Of a stretch of 7,337 nt of DNA, positions 1 through 4,591 are shown piece after piece. The DNA is taken from contig JAGRAK010000101.1 in NCBI GenBank assembly GCA_020434645.1, positions 1-7,337 of the forward strand, read 5' to 3'. The stretch is from Bdellovibrionales bacterium (lineage in GTDB: Bacteria > Bdellovibrionota > Bdellovibrionia > Bdellovibrionales > UBA1609). The notes under the pieces are model-generated. The model was given only the letters and a program-made list of their open reading frames with translations, searched no databases and had not been told where the DNA came from. A program made the translations under genes and the position numbers. Each line of letters begins with the position of its first letter. The stretch's first letter is position 1.

Positions 1-192
1 CACTACGGGCATTATAAGCGGTTAAGTGCGGTGCTATTTGAGATTAAGTTTAATAACGGCAATCGCATCTATTACACAGAGAAAGTGATTGACGGCAAAA
101 CTGTGATCTTGATTTTAGGAGGTAATAAAAATGGGCAAGACAAAGACATCAGGCGAGCGCAAAAAATCGCCGAAAAAATCCATCACGGTTAA
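1..192 (+). CDS. HigB/RelE-like toxin (HI1419 type), C-terminal part, cut by window edge
   Basis: The frame is open from the first base and stops at TAA 190-192, giving 63 codons of the C-terminal half of a type II toxin of the HI1419 (phage Gp49-like, RelE/ParE fold) family. Family marks visible are an E-I-K-F strand, N-G-N-R-I-Y-Y, a hydrophobic strand ending I-L-I-L-G-G-N-K, and then the closing helix N-G-Q-D-K-D-I-R-R-A-Q-K-I, which matches the usual 'LL.GG.KssQ..DI..A' ending. Members of this family are usually ribosome-dependent mRNA interferases; that activity is inferred here. The start and promoter lie left of the window. The last 62 nt also encode the N-terminus of the antitoxin at 131. 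The complete relative at 1716-2033 has the same C-terminal layout. Confidence 0.82.
   Translation, partial: HYGHYKRLSAVLFEIKFNNGNRIYYTEKVIDGKTVILILGGNKNGQDKDIRRAQKIAEKIHHG
117..122 (+). promoter_or_regulatory. Ribosome binding site of the overlapping antitoxin
   Basis: A full AGGAGG lies 8 nt before the ATG at 131. It is built from the toxin codons TTA-GGA-GGT that encode the family's conserved Leu-Gly-Gly. It decides the antitoxin start, because the next start codons in that frame are far inside the conserved domain and have no such site. Placement implies that translation of the two genes is coupled. Confidence 0.72.
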
Positions 193-460
193 TGGTGTTA
201 AACTCGTTCCGCATGATCCCTCAGCGATTTTCAAGAATCACAAAGAGATTAAAGCCGCTCTTGCCGAAGCATTATTGGATGGTGACAAAGAAGCCTTCAT
301 CGAAATTTTGGCGGGCTACGTTCGTGTTCACAATATATTGGAAGTGTGCCGCAAAACAGGTCTCAGTCGAACGGTTGTTTATGAGGCGATTGGTGAAAAG
401 GCCAACCCTTCCCTAGATACACTCTGCAAGATCATGACTTCATTTGATCGAGTGGCTTAA
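131..460 (+). CDS. Antitoxin of HI1420 type (HigA-like, HTH)
   Basis: This 109-residue protein is the antidote partner of the toxin ending at 192. Residues 1-20 are very basic (Lys/Arg-rich) and come from the overlap with the toxin frame. Residues 30-66 form the conserved 'A.L.DGD...F...L' helical region, and residues about 69-87 are a helix-turn-helix reading V-C-R-K-T-G-L-S-R-T-V-V-Y, followed by the family's N-P-S-L-D-T-L-C-K-I. Proteins of this type bind the toxin and also repress their own operon through the HTH. The start is the ATG at 131, preceded by a perfect Shine-Dalgarno. A basic N-terminal extension is unusual for the family and may be a by-product of the long overlap. The gene ends just before the truncated COG4190-like remnant on the other strand. 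Confidence 0.88.
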   Translation: MGKTKTSGERKKSPKKSITVNGVKLVPHDPSAIFKNHKEIKAALAEALLDGDKEAFIEILAGYVRVHNILEVCRKTGLSRTVVYEAIGEKANPSLDTLCKIMTSFDRVA

Positions 461-483
461 ATGCGGTTGTCGGACAAAGTCAC

Positions 484-672
484 CTATGACCTTATAACCG
501 CGAGAATAGCAAGTTTTTGTGAAGACATAAAGTTTTGATAATCGGCCACTGAACTGAACACGATAGTATCCTTCGGCGTGTGGTTGGATTTTTTCTCTTT
601 GAAGGCCTTCGTGACCGATTTTTTAAAATCACTCCAGCTTTGAAATGTGACGAATAGAATTTTATTTTTCAA
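484..672 (-). pseudogene. Truncated COG4190-like (TumA-type) antitoxin, N-terminal half
   Basis: The 62 codons show a beta strand K-I-L-F-V-T-F, then S-W-S-D-F-K-K, an acidic/basic linker, I-V-F-S-S-V-A-D-Y and finally S-S-Q-K-L-A-I-L-A-V-I-R. This order matches the front half of COG4190-type winged-helix regulators ('F.S.E.F......F.S.E.L...L....LELLRALR'), which pair with RelE-like or DUF6516 (TumE) toxins. The whole DNA-binding part that should follow the L-A-V-I-R helix is missing: the frame stops at TAG 486-484, 24 bp from the end of the neighbouring antitoxin gene. The only start is a TTG at 672, with no good ribosome site, and the frame runs on upstream into the next antitoxin gene until a stop at 711-709. 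I infer a leftover of a TA module cut at both ends. Family assignment comes from pattern memory only. Confidence 0.58.
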
Positions 673-700
673 GGCGTCACCATCTTTAAGAAAAAAATAT

Positions 701-1051
701 CTAGGCGGCTAATACCTCAATCGTCAGTTTTGGATATAAGATGGTCGCATAGCCAAGAAGCCGCTCAATTGAGTATCGCTCTATTTTGTAATGTAAAATG
801 CGACTGATTTCAGGCTCATCAAGCCCAATTTTTACAGCTAAATCCTTCTGAGATAAATTTTTTGCTAATTTATATTCAATAATTTTGGCGCAAAGCTTGA
901 ATTTGATTTTGTCACTTTCTGGCGCATCTTTGGGTATAACTGTGCTGCCGACAATTTTATCGGATGACAACTTTTTTAGCATTTCATCTAAGTCTTTAGC
1001 GTCGGGGTATCGAACGATTGTTCCGTCGTTAAGTTTAATTTTTCTTGCCAT
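701..1051 (-). CDS. XRE-type antitoxin of the minus-strand TA pair
   Basis: This is a 116-residue DNA-binding protein. Residues 1-45 are a basic and acidic arm beginning K-I-K-L-N-D-G-T-I-V-R-Y-P-D, likely the toxin-binding part. Residues 50-63 form a helix. Residues 66-86 are a clear XRE-type helix-turn-helix (L-S-Q-K-D-L-A-V-K-I-G-L then E-P-E-I-S-R-I-L), followed by Y-S-I-E-R-L-L-G-Y-A and a final strand L-T-I-E-V. It starts 2 nt after the stop of the gene at 1350-1054, with GGAGG at 1061-1057 made from the last two Arg codons and located 5 nt before ATG, so the two genes are one operon with coupled translation. Toxin-first order is as in higBA. Self-repression through the palindrome at 1372-1389 is inferred. 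Confidence 0.86.
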   Translation of the reverse strand: MARKIKLNDGTIVRYPDAKDLDEMLKKLSSDKIVGSTVIPKDAPESDKIKFKLCAKIIEYKLAKNLSQKDLAVKIGLDEPEISRILHYKIERYSIERLLGYATILYPKLTIEVLAA

Positions 1052-1053
1052 AT

Positions 1054-1350
1054 TTACCTCCGAAAAGCGTTTACAACGCCAACATAAATTTCATTTTTTT
1101 CAAGTAACCAAATCAATCGATAGTTAACTCCGCTTAGCGTGAGCGGATCAGCTTTAAAATACTGAAAGCCATCTCGTTCAGCTTCAGGCTCAAATGTCTT
1201 ACCATCAAGCAGACAAACAAGACTTACAATAACGGCGTCGTCGACAGAGTCAGTATGCTTGACCTCATAGTGTGGATCGATGACCATTTTCGTGATCGCC
1301 TGACCGTTAACCGTGATTGAAATAGGGTAATCTCGCCGCTCTTTGCTCAC
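1054..1350 (-). CDS. Putative toxin, unfamiliar RelE-fold-like family
   Basis: This 98-residue protein has no name I can attach with certainty. It shows an N-terminal strand S-I-T-V-N-G, then I-D-P-H-Y-E-V-K-H, a helix D-D-A-V-I-V-S-L-V-C-L-L-D-G, a segment G-F-Q-Y-F-K-A-D-P-L, and a strongly conserved-looking end N-Y-R-L-I-W-L-L-E followed by I-Y-V-G-V-V-N-A-F-R-R. The Y-R-L-I-W strand, a short turn, then a V-N-A-(Y/F)-R-R strand resemble the last beta hairpin of RelE/ParE-fold toxins. Its size, its place directly before an XRE antitoxin, and the operator-bearing promoter make a toxin role likely. The start is GTG at 1350, about 3 nt after the expected transcription start, with no Shine-Dalgarno. 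The biochemical activity and target cannot be read from the sequence. Confidence 0.72.
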   Translation of the reverse strand: MSKERRDYPISITVNGQAITKMVIDPHYEVKHTDSVDDAVIVSLVCLLDGKTFEPEAERDGFQYFKADPLTLSGVNYRLIWLLEKNEIYVGVVNAFRR

Positions 1351-1359
1351 TTAAGGTCT

Positions 1360-1389
1360 ACAATAGCATGACTTGGCAAATTTGACAAG
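1360..1389 (-). promoter_or_regulatory. Promoter and operator of the minus-strand TA pair
   Basis: On the minus strand, TTGTCA (1388-1383) and TATTGT (1365-1360) are separated by exactly 17 nt. An 18-bp palindrome, CTTGTCAAATTTGCCAAG (1389-1372), with 8 of 9 pairs matching, covers the -35 box and most of the spacer, so a bound antitoxin would block RNA polymerase. The expected transcription start, near 1353, lies only about 3 nt before the GTG at 1350. Confidence 0.65.
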
Positions 1390-1419
1390 TTTAGAATTTC
1401 ATGGTTAGTTGACTGTATT

Positions 1420-1511
1420 TTATGGGGTGTTGGGGGTACTTGTGCTAGCTTGTGCTTCAGTAGGGAAATGGCTATCGAAATCATTTAGGATTTCAGGCGA
1501 GAATACTCCCT
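1420..1511 (-). other. Coding-like tail of unknown origin next to the IS481 remnant
   Basis: From about 1511 to a TAA at 1422-1420, one minus-strand frame reads as a plausible C-terminal tail (V-F-S-P-E-I-L-N-D-F-D-S-H-F-P, then Ser/Thr/Pro/Ala-rich residues). The open frame as a whole spans 1578-1420, but its first part overlaps the IS481-like frame and has no start codon with a ribosome site. It could be the end of a gene fused to the transposase remnant, or a chance frame. I do not recognise a family. Confidence 0.2.
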
Positions 1512-1610
1512 GCCAAATTCGGTACATACTTAGGTCATTGTATTGCCCACAAGTAATTTTGCTATAAATCTCATGCGCTCATCCATAACGCTATATTCCT
1601 TCCACGGCAT
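1512..1610 (-). pseudogene. N-terminal remnant of an IS481-family transposase
   Basis: An ATG at 1610, preceded by GGGGGGAG at 1622-1615, opens a frame reading M-P-W-K-E-Y-S-V-M-D-E-R-M-R-F-I-A-K-L-L. This is the typical start of IS481-family transposases (MPWKE..VMDER..F...L). The frame reaches M-T and then meets a TAA (1532-1530), but in the same frame continues V-C-T-E-F-G, matching the family's L-C-R-E-F-G-I-S-R, so the stop is a mutation inside a former gene. After 1512 the similarity ends, before the first HTH is complete, and nothing of the DDE catalytic domain is left. The sequence 1611-1665 upstream is probably the old left end of the element, although I cannot fix its terminal repeat. 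The element stops close to the promoter of the TA pair at 1716. Confidence 0.68.
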
Positions 1611-1677
1611 AACGCTCCCCCCTTGTATGGTTTTAAAGCGGCTGATGTCATTGGCTTAAATTCTTGGTAAACGGCTC

Positions 1678-1706
1678 TTGACAAATGAGTAACATATATG
1701 TTATAC
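1678..1706 (+). promoter_or_regulatory. Promoter and operator of the plus-strand TA pair
   Basis: A consensus TTGACA (1678-1683) is followed after 17 nt by TTATAC (1701-1706). A perfect 14-bp palindrome, TAACATATATGTTA (1690-1703), lies across the spacer and the -10 box, the expected site for repression by the antitoxin. Transcription should begin near 1713. That puts the ATG at 1698 inside the promoter and makes the GTG at 1716 the likely first toxin codon. Confidence 0.68.
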
Positions 1707-1715
1707 ATTAAATCA

Positions 1716-2033
1716 GTGAAGTACCACATCAAGATTTATCAGCAGCCAAGTGGCAAAGAGCCTTATACCGAGTGGGTTTCAGACCTAGATAAAGGGATTC
1801 GGGCGCGAATAAACGCTAGAATCGCACGGCTTGAAGATGGTCATTTTGGTGACCACAAGGCTCTTGGCGGCGGAGTTACAGAGGCAAGGTTCTTTTTTAG
1901 CCCAGGATACAGAGTTTACTTTGCTATCCATAAAGGCGAATTGATCTTGCTTTTAACTGGTGGCGATAAATCAACGCAAAGTGCGGATGTGAAAAAAGCC
2001 AAAGAATTTTTTAGATCATATTTGGAGGACTAG
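1716..2033 (+). CDS. higB: HigB/RelE-like toxin (HI1419 type), complete
   Basis: The product is a 105-residue type II toxin of the HI1419/Gp49-like family, expected to cleave mRNA at the ribosome. From the GTG start it reads V-K-Y-H-I-K-I-Y, then G-K-E-P-Y-T-E-W (the family's 'GK.Pf.eW'), a helix with I-R-A-R-I-N-A-R-I, the motif G-H-F-G-D-H-K-A-L-G-G-G-V-T-E-A-R, the strand G-Y-R-V-Y-F, and the end L-L-L-T-G-G-D-K-S-T-Q-S-A-D-V-K-K-A-K. All family blocks are present, so it should be functional. I place the start at GTG 1716 rather than ATG 1698: the extra six residues are not typical of the family and the upstream ATG lies within the -10 region. No Shine-Dalgarno precedes the GTG. The antitoxin follows after 4 nt. 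Confidence 0.88.
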   Translation: MKYHIKIYQQPSGKEPYTEWVSDLDKGIRARINARIARLEDGHFGDHKALGGGVTEARFFFSPGYRVYFAIHKGELILLLTGGDKSTQSADVKKAKEFFRSYLED

Positions 2034-2037
2034 AAAA

Positions 2038-2331
2038 ATGCCAACAAGAAGTCGTGACTGGAGCGAACACGTATCTAAAGAACTCAAAGACTTGGATTAT
2101 GCACAGGGCTTTTTATCAGGACTCTTAGATGAGGGTGATGATTTACAAACAGCCCTTGGCCGCTTGATTCGCCTTTACGGTGTGAAAGAATATGCAAAAC
2201 TCGTAAAGTTGGATTCACCTGCTGTGCAAAGGGCAATCGACCCCAAACACAATCCAACCAAAGAGACTTTAGAGAAGTTACTAGCTCCTTTAAAACTCGA
2301 ATTGGGAGTGAAGCCGACAGACGCGGCGTAG
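2038..2331 (+). CDS. higA: Antitoxin of HI1420 type (HigA-like, HTH)
   Basis: This 97-residue antidote belongs to the toxin ending at 2033. It has the family layout: an N-terminal helical part with Y-A-Q-G-F-L-S-G-L-L-D-E-G-D (residues 21-34), a middle helix with A-L-G-R-L-I-R-L-Y-G, a helix-turn-helix near residues 50-67 (V-K-E-Y-A-K-L-V-K-L-D-S-P-A-V-Q-R-A-I), then N-P-T-K-E-T-L-E-K-L-L. It should neutralise the toxin by direct binding and repress the operon at the palindrome 1690-1703. GGAGG at 2024-2028, inside the last toxin codons, lies 9 nt before the ATG, so antitoxin translation is efficient and coupled. The HTH is less canonical than that of the antitoxin at 131-460, with which it shares the family but little close sequence identity. 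Confidence 0.9.
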   Translation: MPTRSRDWSEHVSKELKDLDYAQGFLSGLLDEGDDLQTALGRLIRLYGVKEYAKLVKLDSPAVQRAIDPKHNPTKETLEKLLAPLKLELGVKPTDAA

Positions 2332-2419
2332 AATATCAGTGAAATGTAGTAGCTTGTAGTAATTACATCATGGCAAGACTTTTTTGAGCTACGATTTAAT
2401 TATGGAGGATATTGGCAAG

Positions 2420-2469
2420 CTGGCTCCCTAAACGCTAGGCCGCAAATTCAAACCTTGCCGGGGTCACCA
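2420..2469 (+). other. tRNA 3'-half-like sequence ending in CCA (candidate old att site)
   Basis: Read as a tRNA, 2420-2424 CTGGC pairs fully (one G-U) with 2434-2438 GCTAG as an anticodon-type stem, but with a 9-nt loop instead of 7. Bases 2442-2446 GCAAA and 2454-2458 CTTGC make a T-stem with four of five pairs around the loop TTCAAAC. CGGGGTC, a discriminator A and CCA (2467-2469) follow. No matching GACCCCG acceptor strand or D-arm is seen upstream, so this is not a working tRNA. It fits a tRNA 3' end left behind by integration of a mobile island, or a decayed tRNA gene. The rest of the gap 2332-2553 shows nothing I can support. Confidence 0.38.
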
Positions 2470-2553
2470 AATTTTTAACCATTTGAATTAAATTGCATTA
2501 GTTTAATTGGCCTTAGCCCTTTGTGCCTCAGCAAGTAATTAGTGGCCAGTCGA

Positions 2554-2868
2554 TTATATTTTCTTGAAATATCGCCGTAAAAATAGCCAAAGCACCACTC
2601 CCCATAAGCCACTATTTAGAAAAAAAGGGACATATTGTAGCGCCGGCGGTAATGGACCGGGAGGCCGTATCGCATGGAAGGTTGTGACGATCGGAAACTG
2701 CAAAATGCTCGCTGAAAACTGACCTATTTTTTCTACAAGTGTTGCGGCTTCGCTAGAATCGAATTGATTCATACTGCTTGAAAAGGAGTACATAAATAAA
2801 ATTAAGTGAAGAAAAAAGTGGATGCTCGCGAATAAAAAGATCCAGCGGCGAGACTGAAAGCTCATCAT
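2554..2868 (-). CDS. Small two-helix inner-membrane protein; possible immunity protein
   Basis: This 104-residue protein has two hydrophobic helices, about residues 9-30 and 82-99, joined by a roughly 50-residue loop with a P-P-G-P-L-P-P-A stretch. Positive charges flank the outside of both helices (S-R-R near the start, R-R-Y-F-K-K at the end), so the positive-inside rule predicts both ends in the cytoplasm and the loop in the periplasm. The second helix carries N-S-G-L-W-G, a pattern common in unnamed small membrane proteins. It starts at ATG 2868, overlapping the stop of the lipoprotein gene in ATGATG, with AAAGGAAAGG just upstream, so the two genes are translated together. By position, size and topology it could protect the cell against the preceding lipoprotein. 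That role is inferred; no family is recognised. Confidence 0.78.
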   Translation of the reverse strand: MMSFQSRRWIFLFASIHFFLHLILFMYSFSSSMNQFDSSEAATLVEKIGQFSASILQFPIVTTFHAIRPPGPLPPALQYVPFFLNSGLWGVVLWLFLRRYFKKI

Positions 2869-4190
2869 TGCCTTTCCTTTATTAGAATTACTAATTCATC
2901 ATTTTTAATAGCCTCATGTGCAGCATTTGTTAGATTCTTTTGAAAGTTCTCGTCTTTCGGAATTTTATCCGCAGCATCAAGTCCCTTCTTGTTGTTATGA
3001 CGATCCATCTTAGAGCTATCTTTAGAAAAAGAAGCATTCATTTCGTGCGCATCTAGAAACTTTTGTGCCTGCTCACGCCCGACATCTCGAGAATTTAAAC
3101 CGGACCAAATAAAATGTTTAAAGGCGTTACTTTCAGTGTGGTCTTTGGGAATTTTATAATATTTATTGGTAAGAACCTGTGCTGCAATCGCATTTTTAAC
3201 AACCATGACGGCGTCAGACGGATATTTAATAGACAACTTTATTTCTTCCGCTGTTACATTTTTTAGAGGGGCAGTGATTTCCCCACTCATTGGGATAGCC
3301 GATGCGAGAAGCACCCTTTGTCCTCTGTCAGCAGGGGATATGACAAGTCCATCGAAGGAAAAAGTCCTCAACAGATTTTCACTATCTGGTTTCCTCTTTA
3401 CATCTGGCGCATAAATTTTAAAATTAACTCGCGAGTATCCTTCTGAAGAAACTCGCATTAATAATCCGTTATCAAGCTGGATCCATGAAACTTTTTGTTC
3501 AGCAACCCTCTTTGACCGAGGTGCTATTATTTCTGAAATTTCATCATAGTTTCTATTTGTTTGTTTCAAAAGTGACTTGAAGCTTTCGAATTTAGAAATT
3601 ACGTCTTTCGCTTGAGCTGGTAAAATATTATCTTCCACGAAATCTTCAATTTGTGAATTGCCGAATCGAGTTGTCGCATCTGGAAAAATTTTCTTTAAAT
3701 TATCCTGATCTTGCATATTCATCTCATCAAAACGCATTCCGGAACGCAAAGACCAAATAAGAAGTTGAGTGTCGTTTTGCGGTATGCCCTTCGCCTTGTA
3801 CTCGGACACGATTGTCCGCAACCAATGCGGCAAAACAGCTTTACTTGGTCTAAAAAAGACATCCTTCGAAGGCGATGACTGACCGGGATCTAAACAAAAC
3901 GACTCAAATTCAAATTCGTACGAGTGGCCGTATTCAATCTGAATTGTTTTATTTTTTTGAATTTGCTCTTCCAGCGACCTCTGATGGGCAATAAGTGCGT
4001 TACGCAGACTCCTCATTTCCTCAGATTTGTAATTTTTTGTTTGGACAATGGCATCCCGTAAATTTTGAAAGGGTGGGGCCTTGGTTACCATATGATGCTT
4101 TAACTCTTGTAATGAAAAGTCGCGCTTACCTAACGTCGAGCACCCAAGAGATGTAAGCAAAACAAATCCGATAATTACATTTAATTTCAT
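2865..4190 (-). CDS. Lipoprotein with toxin-like C-terminal domain (H..W..AHE..MDxHNN)
   Basis: The product is a 441-residue exported protein. Numbering is from ATG 4190, chosen because it gives a normal signal peptide (M-K-L-N then a hydrophobic core) with GGATGGG about 9 nt upstream. A TTG at 4214 and an ATG at 4202 are in frame but would add an odd leader. The lipid cysteine is C17 in L-T-S-L-G-C-S (Ser at -3 is atypical, Gly at -1 is normal), and Ser at +2 suggests sorting to the outer membrane. Residues about 84-160 form a domain with E-S-F-C-L-D-P-G (C99) and D-T-Q-L-L-I-W-S-L-R-S-G. The C-terminal domain (about 350-441) has N-A-F-K-H-F-I-W (H359), G-R-E-Q-A-Q-K-F-L-D-A-H-E (H382, E383) and K-M-D-R-H-N-N-K-K-G (D396, H398, N399, N400). 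I associate this last pattern with an uncharacterised domain at the end of secreted and polymorphic toxins (I believe the DUF6973 group, unchecked). The polar residues could form an active or metal site. Enzyme activity is unknown. Confidence 0.82.
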   Translation of the reverse strand: MKLNVIIGFVLLTSLGCSTLGKRDFSLQELKHHMVTKAPPFQNLRDAIVQTKNYKSEEMRSLRNALIAHQRSLEEQIQKNKTIQIEYGHSYEFEFESFCLDPGQSSPSKDVFFRPSKAVLPHWLRTIVSEYKAKGIPQNDTQLLIWSLRSGMRFDEMNMQDQDNLKKIFPDATTRFGNSQIEDFVEDNILPAQAKDVISKFESFKSLLKQTNRNYDEISEIIAPRSKRVAEQKVSWIQLDNGLLMRVSSEGYSRVNFKIYAPDVKRKPDSENLLRTFSFDGLVISPADRGQRVLLASAIPMSGEITAPLKNVTAEEIKLSIKYPSDAVMVVKNAIAAQVLTNKYYKIPKDHTESNAFKHFIWSGLNSRDVGREQAQKFLDAHEMNASFSKDSSKMDRHNNKKGLDAADKIPKDENFQKNLTNAAHEAIKNDELVILIKERQ

Positions 4191-4294
4191 TTTATAACCC
4201 ATCCAATTTTTCAACTAATTTTACCACCGGATCAAATGCCGATTTTTTTGAGCTTTGACTCTTGTAGTTTGGTCATGGTTACTTAGATTATTTG

Positions 4295-4334
4295 GCAATA
4301 GATGACATTTTTCAATAAAAATGTCATCTATTGC
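4295..4334. repeat. Perfect 18-bp inverted repeat with 4-nt loop
   Basis: GCAATAGATGACATTTTT (4295-4312) is followed by CAAT and then by its exact reverse complement (4317-4334). A perfect 18-bp hairpin is far beyond chance in 7 kb. Neither side is followed by a T-run, so it is not a standard intrinsic terminator. It lies about 105 bp upstream of the lipoprotein start and overlaps the stop of the remnant frame at 4531-4328. It might be a hairpin terminator without a U-tract, a protein-binding or recombination site, or the product of template switching. Confidence 0.92.
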
Positions 4335-4531
4335 GATGTCTTAAAATGGGCAACGGGCGTGTTCGTTAAATTCGCGACAGTCATTCCCTTGAAACTTGGC
4401 ATACAAATTTCAGTCCCAGCGAACAATGTGCCCTCAGTTGTCGAACGGTAAACTTTAAAAACTGGCCTACATAATTGTGGGTATTGAAGAATAACTTCGC
4501 GTTTTAGCTGCGTGAAGTATCTATGGATTGA
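4328..4531 (-). pseudogene. Start-less coding-like remnant of unknown family
   Basis: Between a TAA at 4534-4532 and a TAG at 4330-4328, one minus-strand frame stays open for 67 codons and reads like protein: L-K-R-E-V-I-L-Q-Y-P-Q-L, then P-V-F-K-V-Y-R-S-T-T-E-G-T-L-F-A-G-T-E-I, then G-M-T-V-A-N-L-T-N-T-P-V-A. No ATG or GTG start with a ribosome site lies at its head; the first ATG is two thirds of the way in. The AT-rich stretch 4535-4591 above it has stops in all frames and leads to the IS66 remnant. It may be the 3' end of a gene whose front was lost when the insertion sequence arrived. No family is recognised, and it could be a chance frame. Confidence 0.3.
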
Positions 4532-4591
4532 TTACAAATGATCCGATATTAGGTAAATTTAAGATAAATTAATTAATATGCCTACTTGATC

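Noticed and set aside
885..1127. Plus-strand open frame of 80 codons
   Set aside because: It lies antisense across the XRE antitoxin and the end of the toxin gene, both well supported; it has no ribosome site and no recognisable motif.
182..1319. Shared ATCACGGTTAA-Y-GGT (14 of 15 bases, both encoding S-I-T-V-N-G) in the antitoxin at 131 and, on the other strand, in the toxin at 1350
   Set aside because: In a 7.3-kb window read on both strands, one or two 15-mer pairs with a single mismatch are expected by chance; the flanking residues do not align.
2349..2392. GTAGCT ... AGCTAC as a terminator after the antitoxin at 2331
   Set aside because: A 6-bp stem with a loop of more than 30 nt is not a stable hairpin, and the T-run lies within the loop.
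2420..2469. An intact tRNA gene
   Set aside because: No D-arm, no matching 5' acceptor strand, a 9-nt anticodon-type loop and a T-stem mismatch; only a 3'-half resemblance is kept.
3166..3414. Plus-strand open frame of 82 codons
   Set aside because: It is antisense to the lipoprotein gene, which has a signal peptide and conserved motifs; no independent support.
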